Under the pieces are notes generated by a model. That model worked only from the letters and a program-made list of their open reading frames with translations, did not search any database and had not been told where the DNA came from. A stretch of DNA of 64,000 nt from Siniperca chuatsi (taxonomy: Eukaryota > Chordata > Actinopteri > Centrarchiformes > Sinipercidae): NCBI RefSeq assembly GCF_020085105.1, contig NC_058046.1:25858675-25922674 (forward strand), read 5' to 3'. Both the position numbers and the translations under genes were made by a program. Below, piece after piece: positions 46,789 to 64,000 of this stretch (the stretch's first letter is position 1; each line of letters starts with the position of its first letter).

Positions 46789-46976
46789 TGACATGGCCAC
46801 TCCCTCCCCTCAAACCACCATTGTAACTGGCTGACTGCTGAGTCAGTCCAACTGCCAATGGATGACAAAAAAGACTGCAGTTCTTTTTGGCTTTGTTTTA
46901 TTTTTTTTTCCAGTGATTGTCATTTCAGCTCTGTCGCTCCCCACTCAACCCCATGTTTATTGCGTTGTGTACATTG

Positions 46977-46982
46977 AATAAA
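46977..46982 (+). terminator. candidate kcmf1 polyadenylation signal
   Basis: AATAAA 189 nt after the stop codon, on the coding strand. Longer 3' ends further downstream are possible. Confidence 0.5.
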
Positions 46983-48270
46983 AGTAGTGAGATGAGAGAA
47001 TGTGAAAGCAAGCAAGCGTGATAGGTGCGTGAGAGAAAGGAAAAATAACTATATAAATATATTATAGAAAAATCTATATGAAAGTTGATAATCAATTCCA
47101 CATAACCCGTGTTTCCTCTAGCAGATGAGCAAAGCGTAGTTAGCCATTTAAGAGACACGTCACACTTACCCAGGGAGAGGAGGCAGACAGAAACCTCTCC
47201 GATAAAACGCTGCTGTGTATTTATAGTTATTAATTAAAGAAGTGCTTGGATGGTTTACCACAACTTAAGCATGAGCTTAAATCACCATGTGCCCATTTTT
47301 AACTGCACAGTCACTATATGGGGAGGTCTTTCTCTTTTGTTCAGACACCTGAGTAACTGTAAATTAACGGTGCTGAGTGCCACATCACTGGCATTACTGC
47401 ACCACACACACACAAACAGACTGATTGCTGCGTTTGGTTACATTCATGTCCAGTCTCAACCCCCTCCCCCTTGTGTGACATCACCTGTTTTGGGTCATGT
47501 GACCTTGCTTTATATCAATTGTGGGCACTTTGGTTTTGAATTGCATATCCAGTGTCCATTTGTGTACACTACAGATGCTCTGCGTAAAGGCGTTACACAA
47601 CCCGGAGGCAAACAGAGATCAAACAATCTCTTCAGTGTGACCATTTTCAGGCCTTTTCTAATGTGGAAGAAACACAACACATATGGTTGGTTGTTAGTTT
47701 ATTTGTTTTTGTTTTCCTCTCTCTTTTACGGAAGACCAGACGCTACTTTCTCAAGTTTCCCGTGAAATTAATCTTCTCTCCATTACTCATGAATGCAAAG
47801 ATTACTTATCATGTGACTTGAAGGAGAGAATCCTGTATTGCTCTTTCCATTATTTCTCTCAGTCAAAAAGATCTTTGTATGCCTCCACTGCTACCTGAAG
47901 AAATGCAATGTATGTTTTTGGCTCAGCGAACAAGCCAAATCACAGGGTAAACCTTTCAGTTTGGAGGACAATAAAAATGTTTTGGATGGAAATGAACTAA
48001 CCCAATCCTGCTCTCTGGTTTGTATTTTTCCTCAGTTGCTAAGTTCTTGGTGGGCATGTACAGCATATGGTACAAATAAACACTACCTACTATCCTACAG
48101 GTCAAGTTCAGTCTCAATTATAGCTGTTGCGCAGCTGTGAGTCGGGGTGGGCATTTTGAGGATGAAGATGGAAAAAAAAAAAAAAAGAGAAGACAAATGC
48201 CAGTTCATCAGCAGAACAACCCGAACCAAAGTTATTAAACTTTGTTTTTTATGCTTCACAGCACAATTAA

Positions 48271-48345
48271 TTACCCAGGACTCAAACTCACAACCTTAAA
48301 CACTAAGGGCAAGTCATGATCTTGCTGAGCTACCTGCCAAGCGGG
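48271..48345 (-). mobile_element. tRNA-like SINE head or tRNA relic
   Basis: On the minus strand it has GGTAGCTCAGCAAGATCATG (A-box-like) and, about 40 nt on, GTTTGAGTCCTGG (B-box-like). It does not fold into a full cloverleaf by eye, so a SINE head or tRNA pseudogene is more likely than a tRNA gene. Confidence 0.45.
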
Positions 48346-51300
48346 AAATCATTTGTTAGTTTGGTGTCAATTGAGCAACAAATGTGTGAGGAAGCAGCTG
48401 AAGCTTGTCAAGGGCTGGATAATGAGTTAATAATCAGAATCAGGTGTGTTAGAGTGGGGAGCTACCTAAAACATGCACGGCAGTAGCTCTCCAGGAGCAG
48501 CGTTGACGACTACTGATATAAGATGTCATTGTACATCACCCTGGTCTTGAACTCAACCTTTGTCTCTAATGGCACGTCGTGATCACGTTGCTGCTACTCG
48601 CAGAAACTGGAGAACTTCAAGTAAAAAGTACGCATTAAAACTACTCCAAGTACAATTTACTCAAAAAAGTGACTTAAGTACATGTAACGGAGTAAATGTA
48701 ACTCGTTACTACACGCGTCTGCAGTCCAACCACCATATTTCAGATGAGAGAAGTTGATAAAATGTTTGATATTGTCACTGGAGTCCAGTTATTGTCGTAA
48801 GCTCTACAAGCAGCTGCGAGTGGGGCAAGAAATGCACCGCGGACCCCGGGTTTCACCTCACAGGCCACATACACAGTGCCCTAACTTATTGCTGGAGTTT
48901 GTTGGGACCTCATGGAGACTGAAGGGAAGTACTTCACTACCTCTGCATGTTTTATTTTTTGTAACAATTAATAGCCTCCTAAAAAGACGCTAGAATTGAA
49001 CGTCAGCCAGGGCTCTTTGTAGTAAAGATGCAGCATAGGTTTACATAGCTTTTTTTTTTGTTACTATTTACAGTAGCCAGTTTCATCATAATTTAGCCTA
49101 CCCTCCTTGATATAAATGGGGTGGACAAAACAGAATGGAAACACCTGTAAGTATAACACACTGACTGTTTATATACAGTCTATGGTATATAGCATTACAA
49201 TTCCGCTGAACAGTAACACAAACTATGAACTTTTACCCGAACTGCGCTGACCTTTGACGGCGCAGCCAATCGCTGTTGACCGCTGCTTGAACTGAAAGAT
49301 GGGCGAAAAACTAAATAGCCTACTTGTGTTGTTGAATTTGAATTTCCAGAGCTGTACAATAACAAACAGACAAAAAAAGATATTCGGCTACCTACCAGGT
49401 TTGTTACAAAAACACTCCGCGAGTCTGTGAACGTAGCGATGTACTGCTAACAACATTAGCATTCTAGCTAAGGTGGCGCCGTTTAGTAACGTTACAGCGC
49501 CACCAGGAGTTCCGGAGTGGTAAGCTCAAGCTGTAATGCGCATACGCCTTTAGACATGAACCGAGCTGTGTTTTTCCTTACAAGAGGTACATGATGACTC
49601 ATTCTTAAAAAAAATCAAGAGGTATATGTGATATGCCTCACTGTGAACATTTAGTCATTTATGAAAGTCAGATAATCAGTAACCTACCATATCACATAAA
49701 ATGCCTAAATTAAGCAAAAATAACCATATATTTGCCATCCAAACAGTTATTTCAGTATTCCATATTTATGTAGTTGTGTCATGGAAACAGACCATCGGGC
49801 CTAAGAATCTCCTGGAATAACAAAACCTTTGTTGGTTTTTGAGCATGTTCAAGGTTCAATGTTCACGGGACATTTATTTGTCATTACACAACACAAGGCT
49901 GTGCAATTAAATTAAAGTTGTAAATTAAACATGTAAGTTATTAGTAGTTTTTAGAGATTAAAACCTCATGGTGTTTTTAAGAAGCATTTAGTCCAAATAT
50001 AAACAACCCAGATAACCCAGTAAATTTATTTCTTTGGGTACAATTTTTTTCTCAAAGGGGAGGACAGAACTTGTGATTTACACAGCAGATATGTATATGC
50101 TGCAGCAGAGGAAGAAAGATGCAATTTAATTTCAGATGGACTTGAAAACATGCCGAAATCTCGCAGATTTGATTTTCAGTCTTTACAGAGTATGCCAAAA
50201 GGCATCTGACATCTGGATGGATAGATTTTAAGAACCTGCTGTCAGCAACATGCATGCTTGCTAAAGGAAGTGGTTCAGATTCTCCATGCAAGAGAAAAAT
50301 CTGTCTTCAGTGGTTGTGAATGTCACTCAGAAAGAGAAGGGATATTACATTTGCTACATACTACAAATTACACTGAATGTTTAAAATTTAAAGAATGTAA
50401 ACCAGACAAACTGCTGCATTAATTAGTATGGAATGACAACATACAACATTTTTCCTTTTTACATCCTAAAGTGAAGCTGTTTTTTCAAAAGTCACTATAA
50501 ACCTTGAGCTTGGGTTTAAGTGGACTTCCAGCCTGATCCCTGATGAGACGTTTAATAGTGTGCAGGAGCCAGAGTTTCTCACAGCTTAAGGACTTTCTGT
50601 TGTCAATTAAGATGAACATCAGAACCACAAATAAAGAAATCAAGATGAACAAATACCTTTCACAAACCAACAGTATCACTGTTCCTGGGGCACTGCAAAC
50701 CCCTGACTGCAGGGAGGTTATGGTTTCCATTTCTTGCTGGTTACTGATTCAACCAACATGAAATGGAAACCATTATCCCATTTAAATGGTGTCACTTGCT
50801 GTGTGCCAGCATCAAACCAACATTTTTCAGCGTTACCGTAGAGACGTCTTAAATTAAACCCAGCGCAGACAGCCACAGTGCTGGGAACTTAAAGGTGCGA
50901 TCTGTGCCAAGTCACTGAATTATTATCTGAGCTCAAAACCCTAAATAACAGCAGCCTGAAAAGATGTGGCAGATTAATTCAGTCTTTAAAGAGGTCGGTC
51001 GCTGTAGGAAACCAAATGAATGCAAAGTGGGGTGGAAATGAGCAGAGACACAACCACGACATTAAATGTTGCAGGGCACAACAATATATTGCAGATATAC
51101 AGTTACAAAACCAGAAAAAAAGTTAATAGTACATGTCTTGAAAACTATACAGGTTATAAAGCGAGTAAGAGTAAATATTTCAATAATAAGAGTCTCTCAA
51201 TTGTAAAAAATGAAATAAAATGAAAATACAAAACAGCAAGTGCTATTGTCAGTAATTTAAGTTCTTGTTAAAGTAAGCCTAAAGCTCATTCAATCAAAGT

Positions 51301-51389
51301 ACGTTTCATAAGAAAGCATTTTCTGGGAGTTACATACATTTGGTGCAAGTTTAAAATTAATCATTTTGATCAGGACTTTTAGAAGCATC

Positions 51390-53320
51390 GTTCAGGTTGT
51401 TCCAAACTGTTTGCCAGTCAATATGGTAAGTGTCATAACCAAGATGACTACTCTAGAGCTGGTGTAGAGAGATCTATTTCTGTGCACCAATCACGATTTT
51501 GCAACATTTGAATGAAGATGTGGCGACAGTCGTGGGGTTCTCCGCACTGCCAGTCAAGTCTCATCGAACGGCACCAACACAGTCCTGAAGATCAGCTGAG
51601 TTTTTGAGCGTTAAACTCTTTTTAAATATTACCTATCAATGTTTTTTTTCTTCTCCAAACTTTAATTCTGGTTTTTGCTTATTTAGTGATGAATATTTAA
51701 TGTTATAGAGAAAGAATTTAGATCAGAGGTAGATTTGAAGTTTTCAGGCTCTTTTAACATCTAAATAGCACTGCTGCCTAAATATTTGCCATGCAGCCTT
51801 TAAAATATGGAAATGCTCCACAAGAACTTGGCTTCCCCATAAGTTCGAAAAGCCTGTCTTAGACAAAGATTAAAACAAACAAAAAATAGTAGTAGTTCTT
51901 GTAAAATTGTTCAGCATACACAAGTAATTGAACACTCAATCTTTGTCATCCCATATATCTGATAAGACATGGGTACATACAATATATATGTTGATAAAAG
52001 GCTAAATTATATCATCTTGCTGTGCCTGTACAGTGTGTATGTTTTAAAGGATGTAATAAAGCAATAAAATGATATTTTCCCCCCTAAAGGATATGGAAAA
52101 AACCCTTTCCAGCTTGCAGTAAGAATCATGTCTTCAGCTCACACACATCTTTACAAAAATAAGACACACAACTCAGTGGAATTTAGATATTCTTTGTAAT
52201 TTTAATTCCCATAATTTAGTTTAAATGCAGACATTTTTTCCACTAAAATCTTAAATAAAACATTACAGTACGATATATGCAAATCAGAAGAGCTTTAAGA
52301 TTTTGTAGAAGCAGGCTACAGTTTCTTTTGATTTTTTATTAATGTTATTATTTTTATTATTTTTTTTACTTTTGAAGGACCGGACATTTAAATAGCAGTA
52401 AACAGTAAAAAGACAACACAGAGCTGTAAAGCCTGCAGGCCGGCCAAGGAGCACATTCTATTACAAAACAGACCAGAAAACTAGAGACAGCACGCCACAT
52501 CCAGATGAAGGTCTGAACTGATGCCCCTCCACCTCTGTGAGGTGGTGCTAGTTCCATAAACAGGAGAGGGCGCTATTACACCAGGGCAGGTGGAGCAACA
52601 CGACCACTGGGTGAAAGCAATGGTAGTTGCACCCTCACAAGAAACAGCTTGTATTGCACATTCAGGGAGAAAGAAATGGCACGTTGTTTCTCTAGTTTTT
52701 CTCTACAAAACAGTTATAATGCAATAAAAGCACAGTAACTCCCTCAATGGCAATCACACCATTCATTGATTTATACTGATCAGTTGAAATGGACTGGTCT
52801 AAAATGCTGTCCCTTTCTACGGGGACGGAAAGTGTCAGACTCCGCCATCTAGTGGCTGCGTTCATACCTAATCGATTCTTTTAAAAGATCATCCCAAATT
52901 TTACCTGCACAATCATTGGAATTATTGGCTCTCAGGATACAATATAAACTAAACAATTAAACTCAATGTCTGACTCATTTAAAGGCCCTGAAAACTCATC
53001 TTGTCAATCAGCTTCTTACATAAACATAAATTTAGAACCCTTTTGGTTATTTCACCAGAGCGATTTCTGTATTTGTGTTTCTGTCTGCGCTCTCCACACT
53101 GGTTTGAAGTGGGCGGTGCTCTGTTGGAAAAAGGTGATGTCACATCTTTTCGTGCACCAATCAGGGTTTAGCAACATTTGAATACACACATGATGACATC
53201 ACAGGGTTGTTTGCTGATGTCTGATTAGTGTTTAACTTAATAACGTAATAAATAATACCTACAGATGAGAAAACCAAGTTTTCAGGGGCTTTAATATATA
53301 AATAGCTATTTTATGCAATT
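51390..53320 (+). repeat. pair of diverged direct repeats (51390-51790 and 53090-53320)
   Basis: The core match is TGCACCAATCAnGnTTTnGC followed by AACATTTGAAT at 51482-51512 and 53152-53183. Each core is followed by a similar CTTTTAACATCTAAATAGC-like block. Only the end blocks are the repeat. Confidence 0.45.
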
Positions 53321-56300
53321 TTAAATAAAATTTGACATGGGCAAGTTTGAGCCCTTACTATCAGATATGTTTAACGCTGCCACCAGAGAACAATTTTCAC
53401 TTCCCCTCCCCAGCTTGAGCAGTGCATCCCTTTTGGCCTATCAGGACTGAGAATGCATGGAAAAACAAAAATGACAGTGTGAGTTACAAAGGAGAGCCTG
53501 CAGCGCACGGTGATACAACACAAACCAGATATCTGAAGTGGGCTGGCTGACCTCAGACCATTTACAAATAAACCTCATAATCCAACATGAGGAAAGTGGA
53601 TTCAGTTTCATTTAATTGTTTACTTAATTACACACGAGCAACAAACGTCCACCAGCTGCAGCCAGACAATACAGTGCCTTTCATCAGTCCTCTAAAAAGC
53701 CGAAATATTTATCTTAAATGGGTTTCTACTACTGTCCTATACAGTAACACATGGATTTATTTAAAACATGAATAAATAAATAATATTCTGTTGTCATTTA
53801 ACAACAGCAGCTACTCATGAGGTTTTAACTGTGCACTTACGGCTAAGACTCATGGTAGCTGTAGTTGTTACATGCTAACAAAATAATGTGCTCAGATATT
53901 ACTGTTTAGTATAGTAGTACATGCCTATTTATTTTAGAACATGAACAAAATAAGTATCAGCTTTTTTTTTAGCTTTTTTTGAAGACGCATGAAAAATCCC
54001 TCTATGGTAAAATACATTGAGAACAGAAAGCTAGTGGAACAGAAGCTAACTTGGAAGTTCAGTTAGCTTGTTGCTCTTTAAAATGAGAAAATGTGCATCT
54101 TTATGTGTTTACTACTGTAAATTGTGTGCGATGTAGTGAGAGACTATGCACCCTGTAAAGTTTAGTGTCTTCTGTTCAAGAGGTGTGGACTGGGTTTACC
54201 TTCAAGCAACGACAATTCACCCATTAAAGCGAGATTATGTCACTTCTGAAAGTAAATAAACTAAATCTTTCTCCTACAAATTAAAAGTTGAGTTCATAAT
54301 CAATAAAACACACTATTGCTCAAATCAGTACACTCAGGAGTTTTGTTGCTACAGTCTTGCTTGGTCTGGTCTGGTCTGACCTTCTGATATGATGCTTCTG
54401 TTACAGCATACTTTAAGCCTTTTGCACATTTACTACTATCTCGTAGTTGTCACTTGTGGCTGCTGTTCAGCAGTTAGTTACATTTGCTCGCTTAAAGACA
54501 ATGGGGAAACACATCTTCTACAAGCTGTAGATCTTTCATGTTTTGGGAAACAAGGCCAGACCTCTTGTGCATCATGAGATTTCTTTTTACAATTTAATTC
54601 CTCCTGGCACCTTTACTGTACAAGACTACAAACAGAAATTGAAAACACCAGCTCTGTGCAGCCCCCTGTGTAACACACAGTGGAAGAGTAAAAGGGTATG
54701 AGCTTCAAGAGTGGTTACTTGCCAAAACAAGGAAGTTTTTCCAACTACAGAGATTTTGCTTCTACATTACGCCTTCAGCGAGCAGTCGTCCTGGTTTTAG
54801 CAAGATGCTGTCCTGCTCTCACAGCTCATGATCAAAGCAGTAGGGAAACAAAATTACAAAGTGTTTTCATCTAAAATTCAAAAATAAAAATGGTAATTTA
54901 AAAATCTGATCTATTGGCAACCGACACGTCAATCTACATGTTAGAGGAACACACTGGGTTTAGTGGAAGTGTGGCACATGGCACCAGCGAGGCGAGACAC
55001 CCTGTAATAAGACCATTTCTCAGTATCACTGATCTTATAACAACTAGTCCATGTTTCCCAATTTCCCATCAACCCCACAGTGTGTCCTCCAAAGTGTCTG
55101 GAAGCTCGCCCAGGTTAAAACTCAGATATGGTAGAAAAATATATAGTCTTGATGAAATTTCTCTAGTCATTCTCTTCATTACGGAATTCCACCCATACAT
55201 GTACTGTTAACACACTGTAGTAGCAGTGTAAAGTGACGGGGATCACGATTAGCACTACTACTAAAACAAAAAGTCATCGCACGCACGGTTGCTCGTGCTC
55301 TCTTTCTCTCTCTAGACACTTCAGGTTTTTTTTTTACTTGCACTTAAAAATTCATGGTTAATAGTTTGTCTTTCATTGGCATCATTAGGCAACAGTTTTT
55401 TTTCAGATACTCTACAATATGGTTACGATGTAAACACCACAGTACTTAATAATTTTACTGTATCTGCACAAAAGTAAAACACAATGTTACAAGGCAAGTG
55501 GCTACTTAAGCATAGATTTGTTCATGAGAAATAAAAATGAAATTAGGAAACACACCACAAGAAGGAAAAGAACTTGCAACACCTGGCATCGAGTTTGTTC
55601 AAATAAAAAAAGCTTTAGACTTTGTTCATCTACAGGTCAGGTGACCCTGTTAAAAAGCTGGTGATGATCAGTACTATCCCCCCCGATACCATCTCATTCA
55701 AACATAATGATCCTAAGACAAAAGTCTTGTGATATTTTTGTGACGTGAGCGGCCTCAAAACACCTGCTGGGCTTCGATTCAGCCCTCAACTTGACCCTAT
55801 GATATCTATCTAACCTTTAGCACTTAGATTGAAACATAGCTGATCAATAGACTAAATGCTTCTACACTTCAAAACACCAGCCTTGAGGAGCTACACGTGT
55901 GGCTGGGGTTGAATCCCCTTTCTTTCCACCTCTGCATAACTGGCTGAGTTATAATACAACAGTTTGATATGACACATAATCACTGTCTGACATGACAAGG
56001 CTTTAACTTACCTCACAAACCTCAGATATGTCACATGAGGGGTATGAGACAGGTTCAGGGCTACCAAAACAGATAAAACCCTGGACTAAGACATCTAATC
56101 TGACCGGCGAACACGGTGGGAGATCTGAAATGACCCGAACATGGACAGTATAGAGGTCAATCATTGGCAGGGAGCCTTCAATTTGAGGAAATGACTCCAG
56201 TAATTGAGCTTTATGTATGAAAACAAAGGCATACGGATGAAGATATGTGAACATTTTATGGGACCTTAGTGTGTTTTTGTCTCTGTTCAGTTTTAGTGTT

Positions 56301-57713
56301 TTGGCTTCTGCTGCACCTAAACCTCATTCTACTTAAAATGCTCTCAAACGAGCGACCTCCCTCGAGTATCGCCATCTGAAACCCACCTAAACATTTTCTC
56401 AAGGAGGAAACATTGAACCGTCTGCCAATACTGTTGAATTTACTGATACGATAAAACCACAAGGAATGGAATATCTCCAGTTTCCTCTGTTGTGGACAGG
56501 TTCGATTAATTTCTTTAAATTTAAAATACTGTTTTCCAATCGTTAAACTTCTGCCAACCTCTGAAAAACAGCAGCTGTCAAGTGTGTGTGTTCCTCGAGT
56601 GTGTGTGCACTCTACTATGAGCCTGCAGGATGAAACATACTCTATATGTAATATGACATCTTGAAGAAGAGGTGAAGAGGCCGCCCCTTATGACGCTAAA
56701 AACAAATCCCCTTTCCCGCCCCCAAACTCTTTAAGGACAGTATTTACAGTACAAATTACAGTATAATACATCATTAAAAAATATGAGATCCATCTCTAAA
56801 AACATACAGGAGCTCTGGACAAAAATCATCTCTTTAACAAATCAGGTTTCTATGGTATCATGTGGAAAATAAAAAAGCAGAGTGACAGTCCCACCACCCC
56901 TCTCTGAAGCATCCTTTCCATTTGGCCCTAGTTGTACGTGGCTAGCGTGTTAAAAAGGGAGATGATGGATGGGTTGGTTGACCACACGCACATCTTTTCG
57001 TCTTTTTAAAAAAAAAAAAAAAGCAAGCCGCAATACAACAAATCACACTTAATCCAATATAACAATATGTACAGGTTTTTTTTCTGGCATTGTGGAACAA
57101 TAATAATAAGTACTTGACCAACTATGCTACCTGGGATTGTAGGCATAATTATGTAGTTTTACTGCAGGTATGTTTGTAAGTTTAGGTGTGCGGAATTAAT
57201 TATTTGATTATTTTAACTCGTGTGCCGTCTTTTTTTTTTTAAATAAATGTTTTTTTTAAATGAAAAGAGAGAAAATAACTGCCGCTGTTTCTCCAACAAC
57301 AATAATTCTTGTGAAAAGTTACTGGAAATCTCCCGATTACTGTCATATGTACAGCAGATTGAACGGTACAGTGAACACAATGGTTACACACTTTCTTATG
57401 CACCCAAAAGGAGAATAAATAAAAACCGATCAGAAACTCAAATGAGTCAAAAAGATCTCTGGACTACGGAGCCAGGCAGCATATGAACCAACCCTCCTCA
57501 CATCCACAGTACAACTAAGTCCATCTGTAAGCCATCTGCAACTTCCTCCCTCTCTTCTCCTTCTCTTACCCATCACCCTTGCCCTTTCCCTCTCTCCATT
57601 TCTTTCTCCTTTATCTGCAACCCTGACACTTGAGCTATGATTTTTTTACCGAAGTTTCCCTCTCTCTCTCTGACTCTCTCTTCCTCCTCTGTTCTCCCTC
57701 CGAGCCGAGCGCC

Positions 57714-62784
<5,071 letters not shown>

Positions 62785-62891
62785 TCATTGTAATGTCTGG
62801 GATATGCAGCTGATGGCACGCTCTGACCATATTCCAGCATCCACACTAACCATAATAGAACATCCAATAGCTCTTTAAAGTATGTTCAACA

Positions 62892-62894
<3 letters not shown>

Positions 62895-62933
<39 letters not shown>
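62895..62933 (+). repeat. (CA)n microsatellite
   Basis: A pure CA run of about 39 bp just upstream of slc20a2 alternative exon A, on its acceptor side. Confidence 0.95.
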
Positions 62934-62935
<2 letters not shown>

Positions 62936-63609
62936 AAAAAAATATGGTAATCACACTTTATTTCTCTCTGAAACACACACACACAATAAAGACAGCATTT
63001 TTAGGTCCTAAATGTTGGTAGGTATTTCATAAAGAGTAAGGGCGTTGTGTGAGTGTGTTTCTGTATTGCCTCGTGCTGACTAGGAGACACTTCGTCTGAA
63101 GCCATGTCCCATTTCCAGAACATTATTCACACTTTGACACCATACCAGTTGGCACACTGGAAGAGAAAATCATTAAAAAATACCCCCCCCCCCAAAGAAG
63201 CATAAAGAGGCAATTGGCCATTTGTTTGGGATGGAAAACTAGGGATTGGGATTAAATTATAAAAACAGAGCAAGAGACAGAGAAAAATGAAGAGAAAGTG
63301 GATGAGTGAGAAAGCAACTTGAAGTTAAGCACTAAATAAAAAAAATAGCAGCCAATAAAACTCTCAGCAACACTGAGGTAAAGCTCTGGGGACAGACACT
63401 GTTGAAATTTAATTGGTAAAAGTCAAACAACATTTCACTCCAATCGCCGTTGTGGCATTCATGAACAACAAGGGCCAATCTCTTTCACAGCAGTGTTCTA
63501 ATAATTTGACTTAAGATAATCTTGAACATATCTTGAAACCATCTGTAAATGGGTGCTCGCCCTAACTGTGTGCGTAGAAATATTTAAGACTGCATAGGTG
63601 TGGGATGTG

Positions 63610-63720
63610 CTGGTGGCCGAGGGGTTTAAGACGCTGACCATGGCATTGCAACGTCGGGTCGGGGACGTCTGTTGCATGTCATCCCCCATTTCTCTCTATA
63701 CTCATTTCCTGTCAGCTCGC
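63610..63720 (+). mobile_element. tRNA-derived SINE fragment
   Basis: Begins CTGGTGGCCGAGGGGTTTAA (A-box-like) and continues GACGCTGACC...GTCTGTTGCATGTCATCCCC, matching the reverse-strand copy at 1241-1332. The B box is degenerate. Confidence 0.65.
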
Positions 63721-64000
63721 CACTTAACGTTAGCTAGCTAAGGGGAAAAAATGCCCAAAAAGTGTTAAAAAAAAAGCATAGGCGCTTGCTTTGTGTTTTG
63801 AGTACAGCTCTTGATTTTCCAATAGTCCTTTTTCACAGCAGACATTTTGACATGTCATAGTAGGAAAAGTACAGGTGTTACTAATAACATTAACAATGGC
63901 TCTGTTCTATTCAGGTGTCTCAGTAAGCCACAGAACAATACCAGGACCCTGAAACTGAAGCAGCTAAATGGAAGTCGGCCATCATTAATTTATTATTTAC

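Larger units (their letters stand above)
46989..57713. other. region between kcmf1 and slc20a2 3' ends
   Basis: About 10.7 kb with no recognisable exon. It holds the tRNA-like piece at 48271, a remnant of the AAGTAC-rich hAT family near 48620-48720, an AACGTTA/GCGCC-rich patch at 49440-49510 and the repeat pair at 51390/53090. The part next to 57713 must include the slc20a2 3' untranslated region; its end cannot be fixed. Confidence 0.55.

Noticed and set aside
47250..47765. 171-codon plus-strand open frame downstream of kcmf1
   Set aside because: No recognised domain, biased composition and no splice context. Likely chance in noncoding sequence.

Overview
The window looks like nuclear DNA of a spiny-rayed (percomorph) teleost fish. 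The evidence is three vertebrate multi-exon genes with GT-AG introns and fish-like protein sequence, long CA/TG microsatellites, a Tc1-like transposon, hAT-type MITEs, tRNA-derived SINE fragments and several short repeats that I know as common in percomorph genomes. The species cannot be named from the sequence.

Layout. Positions 1 to about 23,430 are gene-poor and hold only dispersed repeats, hairpins and microsatellites. Positions 23,436-28,909 (minus strand) hold a complete ten-exon endothelial lipase gene, lipg (500 codons, lipase triad intact). About 3.8 kb away, in head-to-head orientation, kcmf1 (plus strand, 32,718-46,788) encodes a 417-residue ZZ/C2H2 zinc-finger E3 ubiquitin ligase in seven coding exons. 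Its fourth intron is a textbook AT-AC U12-type intron, and introns 2-4 are loaded with transposons. After an 11-kb stretch with no recognisable exon, the 3' end of a sodium-phosphate cotransporter gene, slc20a2, runs on the minus strand (57,714 to beyond the window end), tail-to-tail with kcmf1.

The most interesting finding is in slc20a2. Two homologous exons of exactly 85 nt, with the same phases and intact splice sites, encode alternative versions of the same 28-residue segment of the transport core. This segment carries the residues that align with Glu575 and Ser593 of human PiT2. They share 20 of 28 residues, but 12 of those 20 shared residues use different codons. That is the mark of an old duplication held by purifying selection, and it suggests mutually exclusive splicing. 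A second strong observation is the perfect U12 signature in kcmf1. A third is a nested insertion in kcmf1 intron 2, where a 5'-truncated LINE with an 18-bp target duplication sits inside a hAT MITE with its own 8-bp target duplication.

The three genes have unrelated jobs (lipoprotein phospholipid hydrolysis at the vessel wall, ubiquitin-dependent quality control, phosphate uptake), and nothing here suggests that they are co-regulated.
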